Shown here: positions 52,715 through 61,880 of the stretch, piece after piece
Layout: each line of letters opens with the position of its first letter
How positions within the stretch are numbered: the first letter of the stretch is position 1
NCBI GenBank assembly: GCA_009617715.1
Contig: VTFK01000072.1
Coordinates: 434,001 to 498,000, forward strand
Reading direction: 5' to 3'
DNA length: 64,000 nucleotides
DNA from: Plectrocnemia conspersa
Taxonomy: Eukaryota; Arthropoda; Insecta; Trichoptera; Polycentropodidae
Program-made: the position numbers and the translations under genes
Notes under the pieces: generated by a model
Databases searched by the model: none
Told to the model about the DNA's origin: nothing
The model's input: only the letters and a program-made list of their open reading frames with translations

Positions 52715-53240
52715 TAAACAACGGAAATATTATTACGCACACTCACACACGCATACCTAATGAAACTTCTTAATGATACAATTCCTACGTCGCCTGTATC
52801 GAATCGTGATGGTGATTTTTGTCGCCGTTTTTTTGCCGGCAGCCACTTCTGTAGAAGTCGATACTCAATATGTAGAAGAAGAAGAAGCACACGTTGAAAA
52901 ATGACTAAGCTGATTACCGCCACGATTCTACCAATCATTATCTATTAACTGCTTACCCTCGATCGCACATGACGTCGGAAAAAAGCGGATTGTTCTAGAG
53001 CGGGCTTTTGCTTCTTCTCGATAGAGCAAGCACTCTGGACAGTCATCCAGATCAGCACGCACAGCATCCACGGACTATGACATTTCAATTTGGATGAGAA
53101 GCGATTGTGATCCGTGATTACCGACGAACGAGACGTCGACCTCGTTCTTTACATATAAATAAGATTTGTATGTGTGTGTGCTTTTAATTAAAATGATCCA
53201 TCAAGGCTTCAAATCGAACCTTCAGTCGATCGGAGACTGC
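52715..53240. other. Balanced-composition island around the 52.8-kb small ORF
   Basis: Mixed composition. Frames are open on both strands (minus 52714-52938), so coding is uncertain. The plus-strand small ORF is listed separately. Confidence 0.3.
52773..52904 (+). CDS. Candidate 43-codon secreted or membrane-anchored micropeptide (uncertain)
   Basis: The frame from ATG at 52773 to TGA at 52904 reads like a signal peptide: a basic start (MIQFLRRLYR), a hydrophobic core (IVMVIFVAVFLPAATS), then a short acidic tail with EEEE. A second in-frame ATG sits at codon 13. A peptide this small arises easily by chance, and a minus-strand frame overlaps, so the only support is the signal-peptide order and the balanced-composition setting. 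No promoter, splice sites or poly-A signal frame it. It could be the first exon of a larger gene. Confidence 0.2.
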   Translation: MIQFLRRLYRIVMVIFVAVFLPAATSVEVDTQYVEEEEAHVEK

Positions 53241-53449
53241 ATTGATGTAAAAAAAATAGATATTGACTTGACTCGTTGGTTATTTTTGTTCTCATGTTGG
53301 TAATTAAACACGCTTAGCATTTTGCAGTGATGATTCAATATAGTATAATATTATGTTTTATCAAAAACATTTATTTTTCATCTCAATTGTAGAACGACAC
53401 GCGTGCCAACTGTGCGCCACTCAAATCACATACTAAGTATATACAATGG

Positions 53450-53730
53450 AAATCCTTGACCGATCGATTTTTACGACAATTTTCCGAAACGCCGACTCAC
53501 CGAAATGGCATCCGACTGAACGGATGCTGTGCACTGTGCGCAGATCGAAGGTCTGATTAAAAGCCGACACGCGAAAATGCCGAAGAGCGTAGCAAAAATC
53601 GGATTACTATCATTAGATCTGTCGTTTGTTAATCTTTTGGCGAGTCGAGACGAATCTCGGTGACCAAGCGATAGGATACTTAAAGACTTAAAGACACCAG
53701 CTATCTGTAAAAACACCTTAATTTTAAGTA
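53450..53730. other. Balanced-composition island
   Basis: Minus-strand frame 53471-53716 has no domain. Candidate non-coding element. Confidence 0.3.
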
Positions 53731-53802
53731 TCAGAATATGTACAATGATGTTTTATATTACGGCCTCCAGGTTAATATGTTTACTTGCGTATAAAGTCAA
53801 AA

Positions 53803-53869
53803 ATACAAAAAAATCTGCAGCTTAAAAAACAATTTGATACAAAAAAATCTGCAGCTTAAAAAACAATTA
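53803..53869 (+). repeat. Two-copy tandem repeat, 34-bp unit
   Basis: The unit starting ATACAAAAAAATCTGCAGCT occurs at 53803-53836 and again at 53837-53869, essentially identical. A recent replication-slippage duplication is likely. Confidence 0.9.
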
Positions 53870-54129
53870 TCATTTCTCAGAAGGCGAAAATTCACGTCAA
53901 AAACAATAAAATGATGTCGGCGCTGTCCCACTGCGACGACAACCATAAATATATAAATCGATCAGAATTTTATGATATTTTTATTACATGCTGCTTTAAA
54001 ACTTGATACAATAAATACTTCACATGTACTAAAATATTGTTTTTGACAATATGTTTTACTGTTTGGTCATCGTGTATTTTTGTAGTGCTTATTAAATATA
54101 TTTATTTCGCATTATTATGATACATTGTT

Positions 54130-54530
54130 TTGTTGCATGGTCACCGTTGCCGGTCGCAGTCATACTATGGGAATTGGTGGCCAAAATCAAGATAACCATT
54201 AACAAATGGCACCATGAATCATGGGATCCGCTGCCATTATTACGTTAATGCGTGCCCGCAATTTATTCGCGAATCCAACCTGTAATCTATGTTTATACGT
54301 TGAAAGCGTTTAACTATAACGTGTGGCCGAGTTTATTATTCCAAGGACGCGCGGTAACCACACGTTGGCGTCGGGACTCTTTTCAAACTGCTCGTCTGCG
54401 TTCGGATGAAATAATGGTTATTTAGCAAAGCGAAGATTTATACGCCTCGAGGCTGTTGAAGTTGGAGATTCCGTAATTGGGCCGAGGATGCCTAAATTAA
54501 ATGGTAAATTGCCAACTTTTGGGAGGTTTA
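54130..54530. other. Balanced-composition island
   Basis: About 400 bases of mixed composition without ORFs; candidate regulatory element. Confidence 0.3.
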
Positions 54531-54558
54531 TCAAAAAATTGTTATAATTTTGATGTAA

Positions 54559-54801
54559 AGTACCAAGATCGGTTTCGTCTCACAATCAAAAAGAGTTTTG
54601 GAGCATCTTAAATCAATTATGAGAGATTTTCAAGTCAACGCGTCTTATCTTACCACCGAAAAGTTATCCTCTCTAATTAGAGCGAAACTTCCAAAAACCA
54701 ACGCTGAGATTTCGTTTCATTTCGCCGGTCCCATAACTCATCGTAGATTGATCTCGTTTGTGAGAAAACTTTCCGAGATTGGACCTCGCAAATCACCATA
54801 G
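54559..54801 (+). other. Open frame of 80 codons in a balanced block, coding status unknown
   Basis: The frame is open from after a stop at 54556 to TAG at 54801, with the first in-frame ATG at codon 21 (MRDFQVNASY). It is rich in Ser, Leu, Lys and Arg, uses balanced third positions unlike the flanking DNA, and has no known domain. Exon or conserved non-coding element are both possible. Confidence 0.25.
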
Positions 54802-55430
54802 ATGCTATAAAATATTATATAATAATTTAATATTTTTTCAATCAACTATAATCAAACTACATTACATATTTAAGATTATGCAAATTGTTGATAGTGTCAG
54901 ATACAAAAATATTATTGTAAACGAATAATAATACTATGTACAATAATTTTGTCATAAAATAAGTCAAATAAGCTTTGAGCAATAATCATATATGTTGAGA
55001 ACAAATCAAAACTATCTGTCAGACGGTTAAAAAGTCAGATATCTGTACTTATTGAGGAGTTGTCCAATATTATTGTTTTGCATGCGGTACTTTAGTTATG
55101 CTAGTGCTGATAGCACAGGTCTGCGATGTAAAAGTTATCTTAAATGTAACTAATGATTAATATAGTTTTTCAGGAGCTGATTACTGAAAAAAATAATGAA
55201 AAAATCTAACTTGTACAGTTTATTCAAAAATCATACTTCTAATTTTGACATCATTGTAATGAAAAGTATAGTGAAACGGTTGTTACAATACATACATATT
55301 TAAGGTATTAATAATAAGTATTATAGGTGTGTTAACACTTTCAAATAGAGTAAAAATCAAAATTAAAAGCATTTCCCCTCAATCTAGTTAAAATTATCAT
55401 AATTATAACATGAAAAACCAGTTTACACCA
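54802..55430. other. AT-rich desert
   Basis: Nothing supported. Confidence 0.4.
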
Positions 55431-55668
55431 GTCTGTTTTCTCCACTTCAATCTCAGTGTCTCTCTTCTATCCCTTCGTCCACCTACAGTGTGTTTTAGAC
55501 TCTGTGCAGTACACGTCTCATGAAACTACTTTTTAGTTGCACAGTGTCACTTAAGAGTGTTTGTGTTTTTTAGACGACAATGGCATCCCGAGGATGTATT
55601 AACTCACTGGAGGTGTCTGAATTGATGTTTGAAAATTTTCCAACTTAGATTCGCAGATGACACTACAC
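55431..55668. other. Weak balanced-composition block
   Basis: Mixed composition directly left of the 55.7-kb hairpin; no gene recognised. Confidence 0.25.
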
Positions 55669-55716
55669 TTAAAGCTGTTGATTTTAAAACACAGGTTTTA
55701 AAATCAACAGCTTTAA
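55669..55716. repeat. Perfect hairpin: 22-bp arms, 4-base loop
   Basis: The left arm (55669-55690, starting TTAAAGCTGTTG) is exactly complementary to the right arm (55695-55716) around the loop ACAG. The pairing does not extend beyond the arms. A perfect, nearly loopless inverted repeat is typical of a recent fold-back duplication; it is too short for a standard microRNA precursor. Confidence 0.9.
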
Positions 55717-55969
55717 AACCAACTGATAAATACGAAATGCAATCCAATTACAATGTTTGACATACCTATTCAATTACTCAATTTAAATACACAACTGTAC
55801 ATATAAATTAAATTATTTAATTTTAATAAATAAAATTGAAAAAAATGAGACTGTAAGGAAAAAGTATTTATTTTTATTTATGGCATTCATTATTGAAAAT
55901 ATTTTCTTACAAATTGATTCAATTATCCCATCAATATGCTACAAGTCAAACGAGAAACGAGAAGAGCTT

Positions 55970-56280
55970 GGCCATTTGTAATATTACTTCTTGGAAGCTC
56001 TAGCGATGGGGCACTCGACGTCCTAATCCGAGGCTCGGCAAAATGACAGGTCCCCATTGTTGGAGCCCCAGATTGACCGCTTCGTTTTGTTGCGGCCAAT
56101 CAAACATATCGGGTTCCATCGGCGTTTGTTTCGGCATACCGATTGCGAAACGACTGACGTTTTAATAAACGATTTTCATTTGTATCGTGACGCACTATTT
56201 GACTCGGCGATGACTCAATTCCCGAGAGTCCCGAGAGGTCATTCAAAGAGTCACGGTGCGGACCTCGGATGACTTTTAAA
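55970..56280. other. Balanced-composition island
   Basis: A GC-richer block with a 71-codon frame (56057-56272) that lacks domains. Candidate regulatory element. Confidence 0.3.
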
Positions 56281-56799
56281 CTTTGTAAACATCATCTTAA
56301 ACGAAAATACTATAAAAGTATACACCAGTTCAATAATTAATAATGCTTTATAATTGATATTTCACAAACTAATTCTTCTTATATATTTATTGCTAGATTG
56401 ATGTACATATTCGTTAAATTCTTAACATAGATTTAATTAGTCGTAAGATTTTTTTTTAAAAACGGTTATTTCAAACATACTATTATGTATAATATGTAAT
56501 ATTGCTTTATAACCATTGCTTTATACAGTATAATAATGATAAAAATATAAAATAAAACGTTAATGGTTATAATTTAAGGTAAAAAACCAAAGAAACTTTT
56601 TACAATTTAAATAAAACAAAAATAATAATAGATTAAGTGCTAATTTGAGTATATTAAGCTAAGTAACTAAAGCAATTAAGGAGTGTCCTTCTTACAGCTT
56701 TTAAAGCAATATGATCTTTGACATTTTGTGTCTATGTTTAAATTTAAGGTTATTAAGATTAATATAAAAATATATATTTTTTTCAATCTGTATTTCCAT
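56281..56799. other. AT-rich desert
   Basis: Nothing supported. Confidence 0.4.
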
Positions 56800-56870
56800 C
56801 CTGACATTCAACAAAACTTCTATAAATCGGTTCTATATGGGTTTTCATAAGCAGCCATAATAACTGTGTC

Positions 56871-58205
56871 ATCAACAAAGGTTACATCTCTGCTAATTTT
56901 AACATGAAAAAATCAACGGGACTCTTAATGTTAGATGTGGAAAAAGCGTTTGATACTGTGTGGCATGATGGATTGATTTACAAACTCCACAAATATAAAA
57001 CCCCTAACTATCTGCTACACTTGTTACGCTCCTACCTTGATCGTCGAAGTTATGTTGTTTCAGTAAATAATGAACAATCGATACCGCGTAATATCCCAGC
57101 TGGTGTTCCTCAGGGGAGTTTACTTGGACCGTTCCTTTTCATTTTGTACACAAATGATATACCTATTTTAAAAAAATACTTGTCTTTCAATGTATGCCGA
57201 TGATACGGCGATAATGAGTAGCTCTTACGGTCTTAAAGCCTATTTCAATAAAATTGCAAAATCCTAAACTCTCTTAAGTAATTATTTCAAAAGTGGAAAA
57301 TAAAAATAAAATCGGGACAAAACGGAGGCTATAATTTTTTTTTTACAACTCGAAGACAACCTTTGCCCCGACTATTATAAGCGAGCAGGGGAGTGTATAG
57401 AATGGAAGGCGAGCGTTAAGTACCTCGGAATTCACCTGGACTCAAAAGCTTAAATTTAAGAAAACATATAACCGAACTTAAATCTATAGGGCTCGCAGCC
57501 ATTGCGGCGTTAAAACCAATTTTTAATCGAAAAAAGTGCGCTAAATACTAAAAATAAAAAATTCTATTATATAAGCAATTAATCAGACCGGCAATGACTT
57601 TACGCCTGCCCAGTGTGGAGTAATACATGTAATACTAACTTTTTCTAAACTACAAGTTGTTCAAAATAAAGCTATAAAATAATTTATAATACACCTTTTA
57701 TACTAACCTCAAAAAACTTCATAATAAATATTTAATTCAACTATTAAAGAACATGTTCACCACCATACTAATAACCATTATAAAAAAATGCCGCGAAATC
57801 ATACTAACCCGTTAATCTCAAGAATCGGTGATTACGACAAAAACAAACTCAAATTTAAAATATAAACACAAAATGCCAAAGCACATCTTGCTCCTGACGC
57901 ATAAATTTTATCTATTAATTTAACAGCTCCAGGTCCACGAGTTTTATATTAAAAATATATTTATAATTTTTTTTTTTTTTTTTTTTAAAAGGTGTTTATG
58001 TACTTTTTGACCTAAACTTAACGTATTTTATGTTCTTTTATTATTCTTATTTTTGTAATTCCTCTTAATTTAGCTAATCAATCGTAAATTGTGATAATGG
58101 TAATTAACCAGCAACCAATGAAATGTAAATATATATGTTTATAAAAATGTATTATTTAATTATGTAATAAACAAAAAATTAAAAAAAAAAAAATCAACAA
58201 AGGTT
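56871..58205 (+). mobile_element. 5'-truncated Jockey-type LINE insertion with 13-bp target duplication
   Basis: The body (56884-58192) is bounded by ATCAACAAAGGTT at 56871-56883 and 58193-58205. It ends in an A-rich tail (A-run at about 58180-58193), as expected for target-primed reverse transcription on the plus strand. It begins inside ORF2 and has no ORF1 or endonuclease, so it is 5'-truncated and dead on arrival. The UTR has a 20-base T-run near 57967. It inserted into relic B. Confidence 0.9.
56904..57940 (+). pseudogene. Reverse transcriptase of the truncated Jockey-type LINE
   Basis: Polymerises element cDNA on nicked target DNA in intact relatives. The first 99 codons (56904-57203) are open: TGLLMLDVEKAFDTVWHDGL (first catalytic Asp region, RT block A), then AGVPQGSLLGPFLFILYTND. 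A frameshift near 57185 puts the catalytic YADDTAIM box (57193) in another frame. Downstream, in shifting frames, are KIKINRDKTEAI, VKYLGIHLDSK and the thumb/connection region. The order and motifs match the Jockey clade. There are several frameshifts and stops, but the catalytic residues D...YADD are still recognisable, so this is younger than the minus-strand relics around it. Confidence 0.9.
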
Positions 58206-58246
58206 GCGCAGGTAGTCCTGCTTGTATGCAAGTCTGTATATACAAG

Positions 58247-58740
58247 TACAGTCCATCCAAAATATGAACGCTCATCGTCACGGTATTGGTGGGAAAATAT
58301 AATAGGGTGACCATGTGAAATTACAAGTGCAATTAATTTTTAATTTAATTTGTTGAGGAATGTGTAAAATATCACTTTCTTACTTATTTTGTTTATCTAT
58401 TTACATATTTAGCTCAAAAACATGAGAGCAGTTTTGGTATCACTCTCCAGGTTGAATATCTGGTTAATATAATATTTTTAAAATACCAATAGAATTGCTT
58501 TATTGATTACAAAATACCACAACATGACAATAATTTATAATAAAAATATAGCACATTATAATTTTTAATTCATTTTTCAACGTATGGTCACCCCTTAATA
58601 CCATTAAAACAGCCCTGATTTAGTATTAGTAAAGTTCTCCTATCGGTGAAATCAAATTCGCGGAAAATTGCATGCATGCGTATACGCACCCTTATTTCCA
58701 ACACAACGATGATGAGCGCTAACATCTTGGATGGACTATA
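58247..58740. mobile_element. 490-bp TIR element at a TA site (Tc1/mariner-like MITE)
   Basis: The left end (58249 on) CAGTCCATCCAAAATATGAACG and the right end (to 58738), read in reverse as TAGTCCATCCAAGATGTTAGCG, pair as imperfect inverted repeats over about 30 bases, including GCTCATC. TA dinucleotides flank both ends (58247-58248, 58739-58740). There is no transposase. Excising it restores the RT frame of relic B. An inner inverted pair, GGGTGACCAT (58305-58314) and ATGGTCACCCC (58584-58594), may mark a second element nested inside or internal subterminal repeats. Confidence 0.75.
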
Positions 58741-59304
58741 CTGGCATTAGTACACTGTCTTGTAGTACTCCAGATTTAATTGGATAGACGGTAAATTTTT
58801 GCTTTATATTTTACTATAAAATAACTATCAAGCATATCGTTTGTATAATATATACATATTTATTTTATGTGGTAAGCGCGCCCTTTCTATTAAAACTGGT
58901 CTAGAAGCACAATGCCAAAAAGCTCTTTAAAGCTAAGCTTTAGCACAGGTGTTAGCCCTGGTAATAAGCATACATTTTTATTCTACGATACTGCCCTGTT
59001 CACTTTAACCACTTCATCCTCGGGTTTATTTTAAAAAAATGGTCAAAAATAATCACCTTTTTTTATTGCGATTTATTATGTGATGTGTTATGAGAATGAT
59101 GAAAAAAATCAGTTTAAAATTATTTATTCATAATTATTATTATAATTACACTTTTAAAATTTTTTTTTCTTAAATTAATAAAAAATTTAAGTTGCCTCCT
59201 GCCTCTTGCTGTTTCTTTTCATCCAAACTCTAAACATTACATAGAAATACATATGAATGTGTGTATGTTACGTAATGTTTGTTGTCAAATGAAAAAAAAA
59301 TACC

Positions 59305-59450
59305 TTATAATACAGTATGGTGATTTTTGAAACAATGTGTAACGCATAAAGCAACCATGCATTCTGGACAATGGAATTGCGCGTCTCTTCTCATTTTTTC
59401 CCCATTCGCGTCAAACAAACTAAATTTTAGTTCTGATTTTTGTGGAATTT
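59305..59450 (-). pseudogene. piggyBac transposase C-terminal cysteine-rich domain (remnant)
   Basis: Minus-strand frame ending at TAA (59305-59307) reads IPQKSELKF...MRRDAQFHCPECMVALCVTH, then CFKNHHT. The spacing RRD..(Y/F)xCPxCxxxLCVxxCFxxxHT is the hallmark of the C-terminal zinc-binding domain of piggyBac transposases, which binds the element ends. Only this last domain is recognisable; the DDD catalytic core is lost or unreadable. The intervening minus-strand frame 59464-59685 may include decayed upstream sequence. Confidence 0.8.
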
Positions 59451-59675
59451 ACACGAATATATTTTACCATCTGGTTATAATACGCAGTTCTGAATGAATA
59501 GATCTTCTGAGAAAATATTTGAAACTTATGGTTTCTGTTTTGTTACCTAATTTATGATGACATCCAGAAATAAAAGTAAATATATTCGAATTGTCTGATA
59601 ATTTCCGCATTCCATGGAAGTGGGTGAAATGAAAGCAATCTAAATGAAAAGCAACCTGATCGTGTAAAATAAATA

Positions 59676-60195
59676 CCAGCATCATAAAGTGTCAGTTTTT
59701 TATTTGATTTATGAGGGGTAAATGTCTTCAATATAAATGCACATGTGAGAGAATGCATAGATAGAAACGTAAAAAAAATACTAGCATCGTAAAGCAGGGT
59801 AGCCAACACAAATGATCTTGCTACCACTTTGGAAATGCATCATAACGGAAATGCGAGCCACATATAAAATTATATATCCCCATATTAGATTTTGATACAC
59901 TATAGACATTTTTTGGAGTGAAAAATTAAAACGTAATGAGTTATTATTATTGTGTTTAGTATTATTCTTACAAAAACATAGATAATATAATAATAATGAT
60001 ACTAAACGTTAATTAAAAAAAAAAAAAATATATAATACTAAAAATGAAATATAAAAAATATATAAATAAAAATGTTCAAAGCAAGCCGCGGGTTGGCCAC
60101 CCCTGTCGTAAAGTGTCATTTTTTAAATTTAATTTATGAGGATCAAATGTCTTCGATACAAACGCACATATGAGAGAATGCGTAGTAACGCAAGG
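59676..60195 (+). repeat. 105-bp tandem duplication inside the piggyBac element, split by the hAT MITE
   Basis: CCAGCATCATAAAGTGTCA...GAGAGAATGCATAG (from 59676) recurs as CTAGCATCGTAAAG (59781) then, after the hAT insertion, TGTCATT...GAGAGAATGCGTAG (to about 60187). The offset of the two starts is 105 bases, so the duplication predates the hAT insertion. Confidence 0.75.
59787..60113. mobile_element. hAT-type MITE, 311 bp, with 8-bp target duplication
   Basis: The body (59795-60105) starts CAGGGTAGCCAAC and, read from the right end in reverse, CAGGGGTGGCCAAC. Both sides carry an exact TCGTAAAG (59787-59794, 60106-60113). It has an AT-rich interior and no transposase. It lies inside the piggyBac remnant. 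It is a different family from the hAT MITE at 47.7 kb, since the terminal repeats are unlike. Confidence 0.85.
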
Positions 60196-60720
60196 TATTA
60201 TGCAGAACGATTTTTTTTTAATATAGAGTTCACACGCGCCCGTGCGTGTATGCGTCTAACGCCAAAAACATTTTGAACGCGCCCGTGCGTGTAAAAGGGT
60301 GAAGTGGTTAAAGAGAACGTGACAAAGTTTATCTACGTTTCGTAAATATAATGTAATTTACTCTGTCTTATTATAGTAGATTTTAATATTCCACATTTCG
60401 AAATATTTTTTAACCATGCAAAAGATTTTTGTTATTGATTCTTGACTTGTTGAAAACCTTAAATTCCCATTAAAATAGCTACGTCGTCAGCATAAATAGA
60501 TAAATGCGTCTTTTGTATATTTGATTGGTAGTTCATTTTCAATTTTTAAAAAGTCACTATGAAAAATTGTAAGAACACCGAATACAAAGACAGTTTACTG
60601 TTAACTGATACATTAAAAATTCGTACTGCAATATTTTTGATAATCGGCATTATTTTTGTGAATGAATTGTTTACGTATACAGATGTATTGAAGGGAGAAG
60701 CAATACATGCACGTAAGAAT

Positions 60721-61429
60721 ATTTCTTGTCTTGCTTATTCTTGTTAAAGCGGCAATGCTTATTTCAAGGTTTCTCGTCTGTGTCACATCCGGCTATAAAA
60801 ATAAATATTTTCACCCATTTCGCACAAAATAAATAATAAAATAATAACTGGTTATCAACTGCTAAAAAGTGATTGTGTTTTAGATAAAAAAAATGGAAAC
60901 CGTGACGTTCACTGATAAACAAGATAAAGGGAAACGACGCGAAGAACTCCAGTTGTAATTTTACGTTGTTCGAGTGTTCATTATTAGTGATTTTCACGGA
61001 CGCTGAACATTTCGTTAATAATTTTATTCTCTAGAGTTTTTCTTCTTCCAACGCCTGTTTTGCAACCGCTCTCTTTTTAGTAACCAATAGTTTTTAATAA
61101 CCTAATTAATCATATACTTTCCTTGACATTGTTCATAAAGTTCATCGATTGTAAAAAGCCTATCAAACCGATGATTCACTTTATCATGAATTAAATTTGT
61201 ATTTTTTTTCAGCAGTTTTGAACAGTAGCTGTGATTTTGTAAATTCTGCTACTTCATGCAGACTCTTTTCATCTCTAGTTATATGTAGAATATTAGAGTT
61301 ATCAGTAGATTATTATTTGTTTTATTTTGAAATTAAATCATTTATATAAAATGCCTTAAATTTTATATATATGTACATTTATCCTAACACACTCACGTAC
61401 CATTAATAATAAATCACTCTAAGCCATTC
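60721..61429. other. AT-rich desert
   Basis: Minus-strand frame 60764-60997 has no domain; nothing else supported. Confidence 0.4.
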
Positions 61430-61880
61430 GACTATGATCGAAATCCCATCGGTTCCCCGTTAGAAAGACATAGCCCACAAGTTCTTAGACAAATCAGATC
61501 GTGATGGCCGCAAATTCCGGCCATCAACATTATCATCGTGTCGGTGACATCCGAGTCGCGTTACAATACAATTTATTATAAATTCATCATACTTTTTTCC
61601 ATCTCTCGGATCGAGATCAGTATCCAAGCTTTGGCATTCCATTGTTGGAGCCGCCTGTTCTCTGTGTGTGTGCGTGTTTGTTTATAATCGTTTTTTCCCT
61701 TGCCCCTAAAATGTTATCATCATTATCATCATTCATATCGGGTTTGATTCGTTCTCGTTTGGACAGGCGAAGGTATCTCGAGTGGACCATTGTTGCGATA
61801 CGAATTCATTTATTTGGTTCAGTTTCACGCAGAGCACGTTTCTATCGCCGCATAGTTCCGGGGAAGATAAAATATGATGT
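61430..61880. other. Balanced-composition island
   Basis: About 450 bases of mixed composition with overlapping short frames on both strands (61460-61642 minus, 61642-61899 plus, 61733-61975 minus), none with a domain. Candidate regulatory element or exon. Confidence 0.3.

Larger units (their letters stand above)
56800..58830 (-). pseudogene. Jockey-type RT relic B, interrupted by two younger elements
   Basis: On the minus strand, with the insertions at 56884-58192 and 58249-58738 removed together with one target copy each, the segment reads through an RT palm: YPIKSGVLQDSVLMPVLVYT (decayed GVPQGSVLGP) and CATFVDDTVIMAAYENPYRT (decayed TFADDT). The frame is continuous across both former insertion sites, which independently confirms their boundaries. 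Sequence from about 58870 to 58800 may belong to it (LDSYF..KYKAKIY). Reading decays into stops after about 56825. It is a fragment without ORF1, endonuclease or 3' tail. Confidence 0.8.
59005..60311 (-). mobile_element. piggyBac element remnant, 1,299 bp, TTAA-flanked
   Basis: The body (59009-60307) starts CCACTTCATCC and, read in reverse from its right end, CCACTTCACCC; TTAA flanks both sides (59005-59008, 60308-60311). It contains a transposase C-terminus on the minus strand, a 105-bp tandem duplication (about 59676-59780, resumed at 59781) and a GCGCCCGTGCGTGTA word twice near its right end (about 60236 and 60279), a subterminal repeat. A full piggyBac is longer than 2 kb, so this copy is internally deleted. 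A hAT MITE later inserted into it. Confidence 0.8.
58830..60720 (-). pseudogene. LINE RT relic A, interrupted by the piggyBac element
   Basis: Right of the piggyBac remnant, the minus strand reads YADDVAILM (about 60480-60515) followed by KKYFEMWNIKIYYNKTE, the RT catalytic box and the WKIKIN.KTE motif. Left of it, at about 58990-58830, it continues with a decayed thumb motif (ALKSFLALCF, then NRKGALTT, then NKYVYII). A stretch SVYVNNSF.KIMPIIK near 60640-60690 may be the palm upstream. It is a separate copy from relic B, because the YADD box occurs in both. Heavily mutated. Confidence 0.65.
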
